Source: Sedimenticola sp. (lineage in GTDB: Bacteria > Pseudomonadota > Gammaproteobacteria > Chromatiales > Chromatiaceae). From it: a DNA stretch of 64,000 nucleotides. The notes under the pieces are model-generated. The model was given only the letters and a program-made list of their open reading frames with translations, had not been told where the DNA came from and did not search any database. The translations under genes and the position numbers were made by a program. This document shows, in pieces, positions 18,433-28,059 of this stretch; position 1 is the stretch's first letter, and each line of letters starts with the position of its first letter. The stretch spans positions 62,001 to 126,000 of the forward strand of contig JALSQZ010000013.1 of the NCBI GenBank assembly GCA_026985055.1. Direction: 5' to 3'.

Positions 18433-19215
18433 TCAGTTCTCCTGGGGGAGGGAAGGGGTGGTTCTGTTCGCGCGCCATTGGGCAATCTGCGCATGGGCGA
18501 GGACGGTTATCATGGGAAACAGGCTGGCAAAGGCGATCAGGCCAAAGCCGTCGATGAGGGCGCTGCGGCCAGGGATGTTGTGCGCCAGTCCCAGGCCCAG
18601 CGCCGCCACCAGTGGAACGGTAACGGTTGATGTGGTGACGCCGCCCGAATCATAGGCCAGGGCGATGATCATGCGTGGTGCGAAAATGGTCTGAATCACC
18701 ACCACAAGATAGCCGCCAATAATGAACCAGTGCAACGGATAGCCGGTGACGATACGCCAGGTGCCCAGCACCAGCCCGAGAGCCACGCCCAGGGCAACCG
18801 CGGTACGCAATCCCCAGATGCCGATGGCGCCCCCGGATACTTCGTTGGCCTTGATGGCGACTGCCAGCAGAGCGGGTTCGGCGACCGTGGTTGAAAAACC
18901 CACGGCGAAGGCGAAGGCATACACCCAGTAGTAGTCGGACCAGTGGATGTGCGCGGGATTGGAAATGCCGAGGAATCCGGGATTCGTCAGTTGCGCCGCC
19001 ATGGTTTTCCCGAGGGGGAACAGCGCCAGTTCCAGTCCTTCGAGAAAAAAAGCCAGGCCGATGAGGACATAGACGAAACCCGTCAGCACTCTTTTCAGGT
19101 TGGGGATTGGGCGCTTCAGATAGAGGAACTGGAAGCCGAAAATGATCAGCGCGATGGGCAGCACGTCCAGAATGGTGCTCAAACCGGTGTGCAGCAGACC
19201 TTGCAGTACGTTCAA
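18433..19215 (-). CDS. DUF1538 membrane protein, second of pair
   Basis: 260 residues with about seven hydrophobic segments. It contains [17 protein letters not shown] near residues 50-70 and [20 protein letters not shown] near 185-205, both shared with the paralogue upstream. DUF1538 proteins have no established transport activity that can be cited here; the fold suggests a transporter or channel. It overlaps the upstream paralogue by 4 bp, so the two are probably made in equal amounts and may pair in the membrane. Confidence 0.8.
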   Translation of the reverse strand: MNVLQGLLHTGLSTILDVLPIALIIFGFQFLYLKRPIPNLKRVLTGFVYVLIGLAFFLEGLELALFPLGKTMAAQLTNPGFLGISNPAHIHWSDYYWVYAFAFAVGFSTTVAEPALLAVAIKANEVSGGAIGIWGLRTAVALGVALGLVLGTWRIVTGYPLHWFIIGGYLVVVIQTIFAPRMIIALAYDSGGVTTSTVTVPLVAALGLGLAHNIPGRSALIDGFGLIAFASLFPMITVLAHAQIAQWRANRTTPSLPQEN

Positions 19216-19952
19216 TGAACCACCATCCCGTAGATCATGACGAACATGATGGGCGTGAGGGAAGCAAAGGCAATGAGGCCAAAACCGTCGATCATGGGAT
19301 TGCGCCCCTGGATCGATGATGCCAGCCCCACGCCCAGGGCGGTCACCAGAGGTACGGTGATGGTGGAAGTGGTTACGCCGCCGGAATCATAGGCGATGCC
19401 AATGATCTCCACGGGAGCGAACTCGGTGATCAGGATGATGACCATGTATCCGCCGACGATCAGCCAATGTATGGGCCAGCCGCGCACGATGCGGATTACT
19501 CCCAGGACAATAGCCAGCCCCACGGACAGGGCCACGGTGTAACGCAGCCCCAGGGCGTAGGATTGCATGGATGCTTTGGAAGGATGAATGAGATTGCCGG
19601 TGGCGGCGATTTTCGAAGCCTCCTCGGCAATGGCGATAAGGGCGGGCTCGGCAATGGTCGTGCCAAAGCCCAGGGCAAAGGCAAACAACAGCAGCCAGAG
19701 CAGGCTGCCTTTTCGGGCAAAGGCGTGGGCCATGCTCTGACCGATGGGAAACAGCCCCATTTCCAGCCCTTTTACGAACAGGCTCAAACCGATGACCACG
19801 AACAGCAGGCCAAGCAACAGGTCAAGAAGATGAGGCAAAGGCTGGCGGATTACCAGTAGCTGAAAAATGCTGACCACGAGTACGATGGGGATCAGGTCTC
19901 GCAGACTCTCCGCCAGGGGTTGCAGCGTCTTTGGAAAACGAAGCTTTGGCAT
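19212..19952 (-). CDS. DUF1538 membrane protein, first of pair
   Basis: 246 residues, about seven membrane segments, with [17 protein letters not shown] and [20 protein letters not shown], the same two conserved blocks as in the next gene. The N-terminus is cytoplasmic and basic (MPKLRFPK). It begins only 14 bp after the acnA terminator stem, with AGG about 8 bases before the ATG. It heads the quartet DUF1538-DUF1538-P-II-CBS. The arrangement looks like a regulated membrane transporter; the substrate is unknown. Confidence 0.8.
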   Translation of the reverse strand: MPKLRFPKTLQPLAESLRDLIPIVLVVSIFQLLVIRQPLPHLLDLLLGLLFVVIGLSLFVKGLEMGLFPIGQSMAHAFARKGSLLWLLLFAFALGFGTTIAEPALIAIAEEASKIAATGNLIHPSKASMQSYALGLRYTVALSVGLAIVLGVIRIVRGWPIHWLIVGGYMVIILITEFAPVEIIGIAYDSGGVTTSTITVPLVTALGVGLASSIQGRNPMIDGFGLIAFASLTPIMFVMIYGMVVH

Positions 19953-19966
19953 GCGAAAAGCCTAAC

Positions 19967-19992
19967 AAAAAAACCCGGCGTTTGCCGGGTTT
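19967..19992 (-). terminator. Rho-independent terminator after acnA
   Basis: On the minus strand AAACCCGGC and GCCGGGTTT form a 9-bp stem with a 4-base loop, followed by a T run. It lies between the acnA stop (20016) and the next start codon (19952), so read-through or a promoter inside acnA must feed the DUF1538 operon. Confidence 0.85.
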
Positions 19993-20015
19993 CGGTGCAA
20001 GGGAAGTGCTGTAGT

Positions 20016-22679
20016 TCAGGCGGATGCCAGATCTCGCAAGACATACGGCAGTATCCCGCCGTGCTGGTAGTATTCCCATTCGTTTGGTGTGTCGATACGC
20101 ACCCGGACGTTGAAAATGGTCTGATGACTGCCTTCGGCGGTGGCGGTGACCACGACTTCCGCAGGATTGCCATCTGCCAGTCCGGTGATGGAGTAGAGTT
20201 CCGTGCCGCTCAGTCCCAGGCTTGCCGGGGTATCGCCTTCCTTGAACTGGAGCGGGAGTATGCCCATGCATACCAGGTTGGTGCGATGGATGCGCTCATA
20301 GGATTCGGCGATGACGGCGCGCACACCCAACAGTTTGGGCCCCTTGGCGGCCCAGTCTCGGGAAGAGCCGGAACCATATTCCTTGCCCGCGATGACGATG
20401 GCCGGAGTAGCGGATGCCTGGTATTTCATGGCGGCTTCGTAGATGGACATCTGTTCACCATCGGGCAGATGCAAGGTAATGCCGCCTTCGGTGCCTGGCG
20501 CCAGCAGGTTGCGCAAACGGATGTTGGCGAAAGTACCGCGCATCATTACTTCATGATTGCCGCGGCGTGAGCCGTAGGAATTGAAATCGCCTGGTGCTAC
20601 TCCGTGTTCCTGCAGGTAGATACCCGCCGGAGAGTCGGCCTTGATGGCGCCGGCTGGAGAGATATGATCCGTGGTCACGGAATCTCCCAGCAGAGCCAGT
20701 ACCCGTGCGCCGTGAATATCGCGTATCTCATCCACATCCATGCGCATGCCGGCAAAATAGGGCGGATTGCGGATATAGGTGGACTCTTCGTTCCAGCCGA
20801 AACGCTGGCCTTCGGCGCCACTGAGATTCTTCCAGTTGGCGTCGCCTTCGAAGACGTCTTCATAGGCCTTGCGGAATCCATCGGAAGTGACGTTGGCGGC
20901 CATGGCTTCGCTGATTTCCTTCTGGCTGGGCCAGATGTCCTTGAGGAACACCGGATTGCCGTCCCGATCCGTGCCCAGGGGTTCGTTGTACAGGTCGATG
21001 TTCATGCTGCCGGCAATGGCATAGGCTACCACCAGGGGAGGGGAGGCAAGGTAGTTCATGCGTACTTCGGCATGTACCCGGCCTTCGAAATTGCGGTTGC
21101 CGGAAAGAACTGCGGTAACGCTCAGGTCGCCTTCCGCGATTGCCCTGGAGACAGGTTCGGGCAAAGGCCCGGAGTTGCCGATACAGGTGGTACAGCCGTA
21201 ACCCACGATGTCGAAACGCAGTTTTTCCAGCGCCGGGAGAAGGCCGGCCTTGTGCAGATAGTCGGTGGCGGCCAGAGAGCCGGGCGCAAGGGAGGTCTTG
21301 ACCCAGGGTTTGGTGTCCAGTCCCTTGTCCACCGCTTTTTTCGCTACCAGACCGGCGGCGATCATCACTGACGGGTTGGAGGTGTTGGTGCAGGAAGTGA
21401 TGGCGGCAATCACTACGGCGCCGTCATTCAGTTCCACTTCCTGGCCGTCGATTGTGGTTTTCACCGGGCCTTTGCCCTGGATGCCGGATTGTGACTTCAG
21501 ATTGTCCAGATCATGCTCGAAAGTGGACTTTGAAACACGCAATTCGATACGATCCTGGGGGCGCTTGGGGCCGGAGATGCTGGGTACGATGGTGGAAATG
21601 TCCAGTTCAATTGTTTCAGAGTAATCAGCCACTTGCGAGTCATTTCTCCACATTCCCTGAGCTTTTGCATAAGCCTCCACCAGCGCCAGCTGTGCTTCTG
21701 AGCGTCCTGTCAGGCGAAGGTAGGCCAGGGTTTCTTCGTCGATGGGAAACAGGCCGCAGGTGGCGCCATATTCCGGCCCCATGTTGGCAATGGTGGCGCG
21801 GTCGCCCATGGGAAGATGGGAAAGGGCGTCGCCATGGAATTCCACGAACTTGCCCACCACGCCATGCTCGCGCAGGCGCTGCACAATGGTCAGCACCAGA
21901 TCCGTGGCAGTGGCGCCTTCGGGCAGTCGTCCGGTGAGTTTCATGCCCACCACTTTGGGAACCAGCATGGAAATGGGCTGCCCCAACATGGCGGCTTCCG
22001 CCTCGATGCCACCCACACCCCAGCCGAGCACGCCCAGTCCGTTGACCATGGTGGTGTGTGAATCCGTGCCCACCACGGTATCGGGGTAAGCTTGCATTAC
22101 GCCATCGTTCTCCTGGGCGAAAACCACCCGGGACAGGTACTCCACGTTCACCTGATGAACGATACCAGTGTCCGGCGGCACCACCTTGAAGTTGTTGAAG
22201 GCTTGCTGTCCCCACTTGAGGAATTGATAACGCTCACGGTTGCGCTCGAATTCGATTTGCGCGTTGAGTTCAGCGGCATTGGGCAGGCCGAACTTGTCCA
22301 CCTGTACCGAGTGGTCGATGACCAGTTCGGCGGGCTGCAAAGGGTTGATCTTTTCCGGATCACCGCCGAGTTCGGCAATGGCGTCGCGCATGGCGGCCAG
22401 ATCGACTACAGCGGGGACGCCGGTGAAGTCCTGCATCAGCACCCGGGCGGGACGGTACTGGATTTCCTGGCTGGGTTCGGCCTGGCTGTCCCAGTTGGCC
22501 AAAGCCTCGATGTCGCTTTTGCTGACGGTCACGCCGTCTTCATTACGCAGCAGGTTTTCCAGCAGGATCTTGGTGGCGAAGGGCAGGCGGGCGCTGCCCT
22601 CGATGGCGTCCAGGCGGTAGATTTCATAGGTCTTGCCGCCGGCTTCCAGGGTATCCCGGGCGTTGAAGCTGTTGCTCAT
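20016..22679 (-). CDS. acnA: Aconitate hydratase A
   Basis: 887 residues, the normal length of AcnA/IRP-type aconitases. It starts [20 protein letters not shown] and includes the [4Fe-4S] cysteines in [12 protein letters not shown] and [12 protein letters not shown], plus the swivel domain with [17 protein letters not shown]. The enzyme interconverts citrate and isocitrate in the TCA cycle. icd lies 3 kb away. It appears monocistronic and ends at a strong terminator. Confidence 0.96.
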   Translation of the reverse strand: MSNSFNARDTLEAGGKTYEIYRLDAIEGSARLPFATKILLENLLRNEDGVTVSKSDIEALANWDSQAEPSQEIQYRPARVLMQDFTGVPAVVDLAAMRDAIAELGGDPEKINPLQPAELVIDHSVQVDKFGLPNAAELNAQIEFERNRERYQFLKWGQQAFNNFKVVPPDTGIVHQVNVEYLSRVVFAQENDGVMQAYPDTVVGTDSHTTMVNGLGVLGWGVGGIEAEAAMLGQPISMLVPKVVGMKLTGRLPEGATATDLVLTIVQRLREHGVVGKFVEFHGDALSHLPMGDRATIANMGPEYGATCGLFPIDEETLAYLRLTGRSEAQLALVEAYAKAQGMWRNDSQVADYSETIELDISTIVPSISGPKRPQDRIELRVSKSTFEHDLDNLKSQSGIQGKGPVKTTIDGQEVELNDGAVVIAAITSCTNTSNPSVMIAAGLVAKKAVDKGLDTKPWVKTSLAPGSLAATDYLHKAGLLPALEKLRFDIVGYGCTTCIGNSGPLPEPVSRAIAEGDLSVTAVLSGNRNFEGRVHAEVRMNYLASPPLVVAYAIAGSMNIDLYNEPLGTDRDGNPVFLKDIWPSQKEISEAMAANVTSDGFRKAYEDVFEGDANWKNLSGAEGQRFGWNEESTYIRNPPYFAGMRMDVDEIRDIHGARVLALLGDSVTTDHISPAGAIKADSPAGIYLQEHGVAPGDFNSYGSRRGNHEVMMRGTFANIRLRNLLAPGTEGGITLHLPDGEQMSIYEAAMKYQASATPAIVIAGKEYGSGSSRDWAAKGPKLLGVRAVIAESYERIHRTNLVCMGILPLQFKEGDTPASLGLSGTELYSITGLADGNPAEVVVTATAEGSHQTIFNVRVRIDTPNEWEYYQHGGILPYVLRDLASA

Positions 22680-22756
22680 GAATCAGAACTCCGTGAAATA
22701 ATGAAATGCCGGGAATTTTAACGGAAATGCCCCCTTGCGGGGGCAAAACTTGCGGT

Positions 22757-23179
22757 TCAGGGTTTTTCTGGTGCGTTTTCTGCTGGTGCGGGTGTATTGG
22801 GAGCCGCTTCATATTGATCGTCCTGAACAAAGTTTCCGGCTTCCTTCTTGGCGGTTTCGTAGATCTCCCCGGTTTTCTGCTTGGCGGTCTCATAGACTTT
22901 TCCGGTTTTCTCTTTGGCGACTTCATAGTATTCGCCACTCTTTGTTGCCACGACTTCGGCGGCGCTTGCCGCTTTCTCCTTGGCTTCGTTGTAGACTTCC
23001 ACGGTTTTTTCCTTGGCGACCTCGGCTCCGTGCTTGATATCCTTGCCCACGGCAACGACGGCTTCCTTGGTTTCCTTGCCGGCTTCCTTCAGCTCTTTTT
23101 TGCTTTCATCGGAACAGGCGCCAAGGAGCAAAACGAAAGACATGGCGGTGATGGCGGTACAGGTCTGATAAGTATTCAT
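22757..23179 (-). CDS. Lipoprotein with amphipathic 11-mer-like repeats
   Basis: 140 residues with a lipobox LGAC (C22). Residues 30-115 are a series of Lys/Glu/Ala helices built on a repeated EVAKEKTGKVYETAKQKTGE unit, like apolipoprotein or LEA-type amphipathic helices. The last 25 residues are Pro/Ala/Glu-rich. It overlaps hflD by 4 bp at its start and so ends the mnmA operon. A surface-stress or envelope-spacer role is possible; no family function is claimed. Confidence 0.7.
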   Translation of the reverse strand: MNTYQTCTAITAMSFVLLLGACSDESKKELKEAGKETKEAVVAVGKDIKHGAEVAKEKTVEVYNEAKEKAASAAEVVATKSGEYYEVAKEKTGKVYETAKQKTGEIYETAKKEAGNFVQDDQYEAAPNTPAPAENAPEKP

Positions 23180-23805
23180 GTTTCTTCCTCCAGAAGTTCA
23201 TGGGCTGCGGCCAGCAGCCGTTTTTGCCGGATGAGCAGATGCCAGCGCTTGCCGCCACATTGATACCACAAATGGGCGGCGCGCACTCCAGCCAGCAGGG
23301 CACAGCGTATGCGTGCGGCTACATCCGGTGTGTTCAGGTGTTCAGGTTCACCCTGCACCATTATACGCGGGGAAAGCTTGCTGATGTGGTTCTGGTAGAT
23401 CCCTGCCAGTTGGGTGTGGCGGGTACTGTTTTCGAAGCCGAAGGCCTGCATGCGTGACTGGAAATCTTCCAGATCCCTTCCCAGGGCGTCCAGGGTGTTG
23501 CGATCCGTGATCAGTTTGCGTCCCAGTTGCAGCAAACGGATGCTGTAGCGGGTGAGCTCGGGATTGCGATCCGCCGGTGATTCCAGTTGGGTGATGAAAT
23601 GTCTCAGCCCCAGGCTGACGTCCCGGGCGCTGCCAAATACCGCGGTTACGTTTTCCGGCCGGCTCTGAAAAAGGCTGTCGATGCTGGTTTCCAGGGCGTT
23701 TTCATCAGTGCGGCCATAGCGGGCAAGCTCGAAGGTGATTCGGGCGGCCTGGAATACACCGCCGAGGATGAGAGCGTGATCCTTGTCCGTGTATGTTCTG
23801 TTCAT
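23176..23805 (-). CDS. hflD: HflD, high-frequency lysogenisation protein homologue
   Basis: 209 residues from [20 protein letters not shown], the conserved HflD N-terminus. The protein is peripheral and all-helical. The ATG shares one base with the mnmA stop (TGATG), which fixes the start against a longer frame to 23832. In E. coli HflD sits in the same place after mnmA and affects phage lambda CII; its cell role is unclear. Confidence 0.9.
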   Translation of the reverse strand: MNRTYTDKDHALILGGVFQAARITFELARYGRTDENALETSIDSLFQSRPENVTAVFGSARDVSLGLRHFITQLESPADRNPELTRYSIRLLQLGRKLITDRNTLDALGRDLEDFQSRMQAFGFENSTRHTQLAGIYQNHISKLSPRIMVQGEPEHLNTPDVAARIRCALLAGVRAAHLWYQCGGKRWHLLIRQKRLLAAAHELLEEET

Positions 23806-24875
23806 CAGCGAATGATACCCCCGCCCAGGCATTCCTGTCCCTGGTAGAGCACAACGGACTGGCCAGGGGTGATGGCGCGTTGTGGCTGATCGAAGATCAC
23901 GCGCATGCGCTCGTTATCGAGAACAATCTCGCAATCCTGCAAGGGCTGACGATGTCGGCAGCGGGCCTGGCAGCGCAGCCTATGCCCCGGAGGCTGTTGC
24001 GCAATCCAGTGAAGCTGCTCCGCTTCCAGCTCGGTGGAAAACAGCAGCGGATGGTCATGGCCCTGAACGGCAATGAGTACGTTGTTGTCCAGATCCTTTG
24101 CCGCCACGAACCAGGGGGCTTCATCACCGCCTCTCACCCCGCCTATGCCAAGTCCCTGTCGTTGGCCGATGGTGTAGTACATGAGTCCCTGGTGTTGGCC
24201 GATGATCTGGCCGTCGGGTGTTTGTATTTCGCCGGGACTGGCGGGCAGATAGGTGGAAAGAAAGTCGCGGAAACGGCGCTCTCCAATGAAGCAGATGCCG
24301 GTGCTGTCCTTTTTTCTGTAGTTGCCAAAACCTGCCTGGCGGGCCATTTCCCTAATCTGTGGTTTATGGTAGTCACCGAGGGGAAACAGACTGTGCTTGA
24401 GGGCCTGTTGTCCCAACATGTAGAGGAAATAGGTCTGGTCCTTGTTGTTGTCCTCGGCCCTGAGCAGATGGCAATGCCGTTCACAGCTCACCCGTGCGTA
24501 ATGACCGGTGGCGATGAAATCCGCTCCCATCTCCAGGGCATGATCCAGAAAGGCCTTGAACTTGATTTCCCGATTGCACAGCACGTCCGGGTTGGGTGTG
24601 CGTCCCGCCCGGTATTCTTCGAGAAAATGACGGAATACCCGGTCCCAGTATTCTGCCGAGAAATTCATGGTATGCAGGGGAATCCTGAGACGATCGGCTA
24701 CGGCCTGGGCGTCTGCCAGATCTTCTGCCGCGGAGCAGTATTCGGCATCGTCGTCTTCTTCCCAGTTTTTCATGAACAGGGCCTCCACCTGCCAGCCCTG
24801 CTCCTTGAGCAGCAGGGCGGCGACTGCGGAATCGACGCCGCCAGACAACCCCAGAATAACCTTGCCCTTGCTCAT
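23805..24875 (-). CDS. mnmA: tRNA-specific 2-thiouridylase MnmA
   Basis: 356 residues beginning [20 protein letters not shown], with the PP-loop SGGVDS, the first catalytic cysteine in [12 protein letters not shown] and the second in [11 protein letters not shown]. It thiolates U34 of Lys, Glu and Gln tRNAs. The frame extends to 24938, but the start at 24875 gives the family N-terminus and overlaps nudJ by 4 bp. Operon order rluE-nudJ-mnmA-hflD is that of E. coli. Confidence 0.95.
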   Translation of the reverse strand: MSKGKVILGLSGGVDSAVAALLLKEQGWQVEALFMKNWEEDDDAEYCSAAEDLADAQAVADRLRIPLHTMNFSAEYWDRVFRHFLEEYRAGRTPNPDVLCNREIKFKAFLDHALEMGADFIATGHYARVSCERHCHLLRAEDNNKDQTYFLYMLGQQALKHSLFPLGDYHKPQIREMARQAGFGNYRKKDSTGICFIGERRFRDFLSTYLPASPGEIQTPDGQIIGQHQGLMYYTIGQRQGLGIGGVRGGDEAPWFVAAKDLDNNVLIAVQGHDHPLLFSTELEAEQLHWIAQQPPGHRLRCQARCRHRQPLQDCEIVLDNERMRVIFDQPQRAITPGQSVVLYQGQECLGGGIIR

Positions 24876-25321
24876 GGCTGCAAATAGTGCAGATCTTCCA
24901 GGGGAATGCGCCTGCCTTTCCGGTAGTCCTCTATGCAAGCCAACACCATGGGGCTGCGCAGACGAGCCTTGCGTTCATGGATCTCATTCAGGGTCAACCA
25001 GTGGGTGGCCAGGATGTCCTTGTCCAGGTTGTGGCCGGGAAGGATCTCTCCGGCCTTGCCAGAGAAACAGAAACGCAGGTAGCTGCGCTGTTTTTCAGGC
25101 AATTCGTACAGGTAGATGCCGATCAGGAATTCGGCACTGAAGACGCGCGCGGTCTCTTCCAGCATTTCCCGCTGGATGGCCTGAATAAGGTCTTCGCCCG
25201 GTTCCAGGTGACCGGCCGGCTGATTGAATACGTTGCGTCCGTCGATGTTTTCTTCCACCAGCAGATAACGCTGCTGCTGTTCAACGATGGCGGATACAGT
25301 AACATGAGGTTTCCAGGTCAT
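24872..25321 (-). CDS. nudJ: NUDIX phosphatase NudJ
   Basis: 149 residues with the NUDIX box [20 protein letters not shown] (about 36-55, core GX5EX7REUXEE). NudJ enzymes hydrolyse thiamin pyrimidine pyrophosphate and nucleoside phosphates. The gene lies between rluE and mnmA as in E. coli, and its stop overlaps the mnmA start. The identity rests on both the motif and the position. Confidence 0.88.
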   Translation of the reverse strand: MTWKPHVTVSAIVEQQQRYLLVEENIDGRNVFNQPAGHLEPGEDLIQAIQREMLEETARVFSAEFLIGIYLYELPEKQRSYLRFCFSGKAGEILPGHNLDKDILATHWLTLNEIHERKARLRSPMVLACIEDYRKGRRIPLEDLHYLQP

Positions 25322-25385
25322 GGCTTTATTTTATACCTGAATCCGTGGGTTCAGAAGGGATGCAGTGTGCAAGCTCTTGATGAAC

Positions 25386-25937
25386 TCACGGTTTCGGGCT
25401 ATAGGCAATGTGCTTCCATTGTCCGGGCTTGAGGTCGCCGAGATGCCAGGAAGCGATGGCCGTGCGCACCAGGCGCAGGGTCGGAAAACCGATGGCGGCG
25501 GTCATGCGTCGTACCTGACGGTTACGGCCTTCCTGGATGCAAATTTCCAGCCAGCGATCAGGAATGCTGGCGCGGTAGCGAACCGGAGGGTCTCTGGGCC
25601 AGAGTTCAGGCTCCGGCAGCAATCGGGCGCGAGCGGGCAGGGTGGGGCCATCTTTCAATCTCAGCCCCTTGCGCAGAGGTTCCAGATCCGCGTCGGAGGG
25701 GTTCCCCTCCACCTGTACCCAATAGGTTTTCCAGGTGCGTTTTTTCGGGTGGGTGAGCTGATGCGCCAGTTTGCCGTCATCCGTAAGCAGCAGCAGGCCT
25801 TCGCTGTCCCGATCCAGACGCCCGGCAGGATATACCCCCTTCAGGGGGATGTAGTCGGCCAGCACGGGACGGCCTTCTCTGTCGGTAAACTGGGTGAGTA
25901 CCCCCCAGGGTTTGTTGAAGAGTATGAGCTGGCTCAT
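25386..25937 (-). CDS. rluE: 23S rRNA pseudouridine synthase RluE
   Basis: 183 residues from [20 protein letters not shown]. The catalytic block is [20 protein letters not shown], with the aspartate in GRLDRD, and [19 protein letters not shown] is the RsuA/RluE-type C-terminal motif. There is no S4 domain, as in RluE. It is divergent from icd and heads the rluE-nudJ-mnmA-hflD run, exactly as in E. coli. It modifies U2457 in 23S rRNA in that organism. Confidence 0.9.
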   Translation of the reverse strand: MSQLILFNKPWGVLTQFTDREGRPVLADYIPLKGVYPAGRLDRDSEGLLLLTDDGKLAHQLTHPKKRTWKTYWVQVEGNPSDADLEPLRKGLRLKDGPTLPARARLLPEPELWPRDPPVRYRASIPDRWLEICIQEGRNRQVRRMTAAIGFPTLRLVRTAIASWHLGDLKPGQWKHIAYSPKP

Positions 25938-26014
25938 GAATTGTCGGGAAGCACCGTGATGGGCCAATGATGATAGAATGCGCGCCGAACTATAGCAAAA
26001 CAAGGGTATTTTTG

Positions 26015-27271
26015 ATGTCTTACGATAAAATTCAAATTCCTGCCGGCGGTGAAAAGATTACCGTCAATGCAGACAACAGCCTGAATGTGCCCAATACGCC
26101 CATTATCCCCTTCATCGAAGGGGATGGTATCGGTGTCGATATCACTCCTGTAATGAAAAAGGTGGTGGATGCTGCCGTGGAAAAGGCCTATGGTGGTGAA
26201 AAGTCCATTGCCTGGATGGAGATCTATGCGGGAGAGAAGGCGGTCAAGGTCTATGGTGGCGACAACTGGCTGCCGGATGAGACCTTCGATGCGGTGCGCG
26301 ATTACGTAGTATCCATCAAGGGCCCCCTGACCACTCCCGTGGGCGGCGGCATCCGTTCCCTGAACGTCACCTTGCGTCAGGTGCTGGATCTGTATGTCTG
26401 TCTGCGTCCGGTGCGGTATTTTAGCGGTACGCCGAGCCCCTTGTGTCATCCGGAATACACGGACATGGTCATTTTCCGGGAAAACTCCGAGGATATCTAT
26501 GCTGGTGTGGAATGGGCGGCCGGCTCGGAAGAAGTGAAGAAAGTCATCGATTTTCTGCAGAATGAAATGGGCGTTACCAAGATCCGTTTTCCCGAGACAT
26601 CAGGCATCGGAATAAAACCGGTATCCAGCGAGGGAACCAAACGTCTGGTGCGCAAGGCGATCCAGTATGCGGTGGACAATGATCGTGATTCAGTGACCCT
26701 GGTTCACAAGGGAAACATCATGAAGTTCACCGAAGGAGCTTTCAAGGAATGGGGCTATGAGCTGGCCAAAGAGGAGTTCGGTGCGGTGGAAATCGATGGC
26801 GGCCCCTGGTGTTCCTTTAAAAATCCGCTTACAGGAAAGGAAATCATCATCAAGGATGTGATTGCGGATGCCTTCCTTCAGCAGATTCTGCTGCGTCCGA
26901 GGGAATATGATGTTATTGCTACCTTGAATCTGAACGGAGACTATGTCTCTGACGCGCTGGCGGCGCAGGTTGGCGGGATAGGCATCGCTCCCGGCGCAAA
27001 TCTGTCGGATACCGTAGCCATGTTTGAGGCGACCCACGGTACCGCGCCCAAGTATGCAGGTCAGGACAAGGTGAATCCGGGCTCCATCATTCTCTCTGCG
27101 GAGATGATGCTGCGCCACATGGGGTGGACAGAAGCGGCGGATCTGATTATCAAGGCCATGGGCGGCGCCATTCAGGCAAAGACCGTGACCTATGATCTGG
27201 AACGGCTTATGGATGGCGCGGAACTGTTGAGCTGTTCTGCCTTTGGTGATGCGATGATTGCCCAAATGTAG
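26015..27271 (+). CDS. icd: Isocitrate dehydrogenase, NADP-type
   Basis: 418 residues starting [20 protein letters not shown]. The phosphorylation/substrate loop is present ([20 protein letters not shown]), as are [17 protein letters not shown] and the C-terminal nucleotide site [20 protein letters not shown]. It converts isocitrate to 2-oxoglutarate. In E. coli the serine in SLNV is the AceK target, and it is kept here. ATG 26015 is chosen over 25967 because the sequence before it has no homology. Divergent from rluE; followed by a strong terminator. Confidence 0.96.
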   Translation: MSYDKIQIPAGGEKITVNADNSLNVPNTPIIPFIEGDGIGVDITPVMKKVVDAAVEKAYGGEKSIAWMEIYAGEKAVKVYGGDNWLPDETFDAVRDYVVSIKGPLTTPVGGGIRSLNVTLRQVLDLYVCLRPVRYFSGTPSPLCHPEYTDMVIFRENSEDIYAGVEWAAGSEEVKKVIDFLQNEMGVTKIRFPETSGIGIKPVSSEGTKRLVRKAIQYAVDNDRDSVTLVHKGNIMKFTEGAFKEWGYELAKEEFGAVEIDGGPWCSFKNPLTGKEIIIKDVIADAFLQQILLRPREYDVIATLNLNGDYVSDALAAQVGGIGIAPGANLSDTVAMFEATHGTAPKYAGQDKVNPGSIILSAEMMLRHMGWTEAADLIIKAMGGAIQAKTVTYDLERLMDGAELLSCSAFGDAMIAQM

Positions 27272-27296
27272 GCATTTTCAGTGCATTTGGTGCAAT

Positions 27297-27335
27297 AAAA
27301 AAAGCCTGGCGGAAGCGCTTCCGCCAGGCTTTTTT
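27297..27335. terminator. Bidirectional terminator between icd and cold-shock gene
   Basis: AAAAGCCTGGCGGAAGC is followed directly by its reverse complement, with A and T runs on either side. It can stop transcription from both converging genes. Confidence 0.9.
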
Positions 27336-27357
27336 GTTATCGTTCTGGTGATCAGGC

Positions 27358-27567
27358 TTATTCTGTGCTGTATTTCAGATTCTGGGCATGCAGCCCCTTG
27401 GGGCCCTGCTCGATATCGAATTCTACAGTCTGGCCTTCTTTAAGGGTTTTGTAGCCATCCATTTCGATTGCTGAGAAATGGACGAATACATCTTCTTCGC
27501 CATCATGCGGGGTGACAAAACCGTAACCCTTTGCATTGTTGAACCACTTGACTACACCACTGGGCAT
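27358..27567 (-). CDS. cspD: Cold-shock domain protein
   Basis: 69 residues forming one cold-shock domain: RNP1 KGYGFV at 13-18, RNP2 VFVHF at 27-31, plus the WFN opening at 8-10. It binds single-stranded RNA or DNA. Length fits CspA or CspD. The CspD name is tentative, since the window does not contain the usual clpS-clpA neighbours. Monocistronic, converging on icd across a shared terminator. Confidence 0.85.
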   Translation of the reverse strand: MPSGVVKWFNNAKGYGFVTPHDGEEDVFVHFSAIEMDGYKTLKEGQTVEFDIEQGPKGLHAQNLKYSTE

Positions 27568-27702
27568 ATTGCTCCTCCTGCGTTCCTCCGGTGTTGAAAA
27601 TATTGTTGTTTATTCTTATGGCTGGGCTTTTGTGGCAGCCTGCCTGTATTTCAAAAGTACAAAAAAACTTGCTTCAGGTCAAATTGGAGTCTGAAACCGG
27701 CA

Positions 27703-28044
27703 TCAGGGTTGGGATTGCTGGAGAGTTGCAATATAGGCATCCAGTTTTTCCTGTTCTTCCGGGGAGATGTCGATAATCTCAAAGCCGGACCAGTAGCTGT
27801 GTCGTGCATTGGCCTCCTCATTCCACAGACAGGTGGCGCCTAGGGAAATATCAGGAGTTTCTTCTTCCTCGCTGACAATCTGCAACTGATGAATCCCGCC
27901 AGCTTCCGGACATTTGCCTTCTGAAAGCATCATGAACCCTGCTCTGGAGACATTGATCAGGACGCCCAGGACTCTGCCGCTAAGCTTGTCGATGACCTGA
28001 ATCGTCGACTGGGGCGAAAAACGATCATAGGCTCTGTTGTGCAC
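27703..28044 (-). CDS. PilZ-domain protein
   Basis: 113 residues. It has the PilZ c-di-GMP motif pair R4-x-x-x-R8 (RAYDR) and N31-x-S33-x-x-G36 (NVSRAG) with normal spacing. A short single-domain PilZ protein usually works as an adaptor that binds c-di-GMP. The stop of the large DUF1631 gene upstream is 15 bp away, so both are likely co-transcribed. Confidence 0.85.
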   Translation of the reverse strand: MHNRAYDRFSPQSTIQVIDKLSGRVLGVLINVSRAGFMMLSEGKCPEAGGIHQLQIVSEEEETPDISLGATCLWNEEANARHSYWSGFEIIDISPEEQEKLDAYIATLQQSQP

Positions 28045-28059
28045 TCTTGGCTCCCGGGA

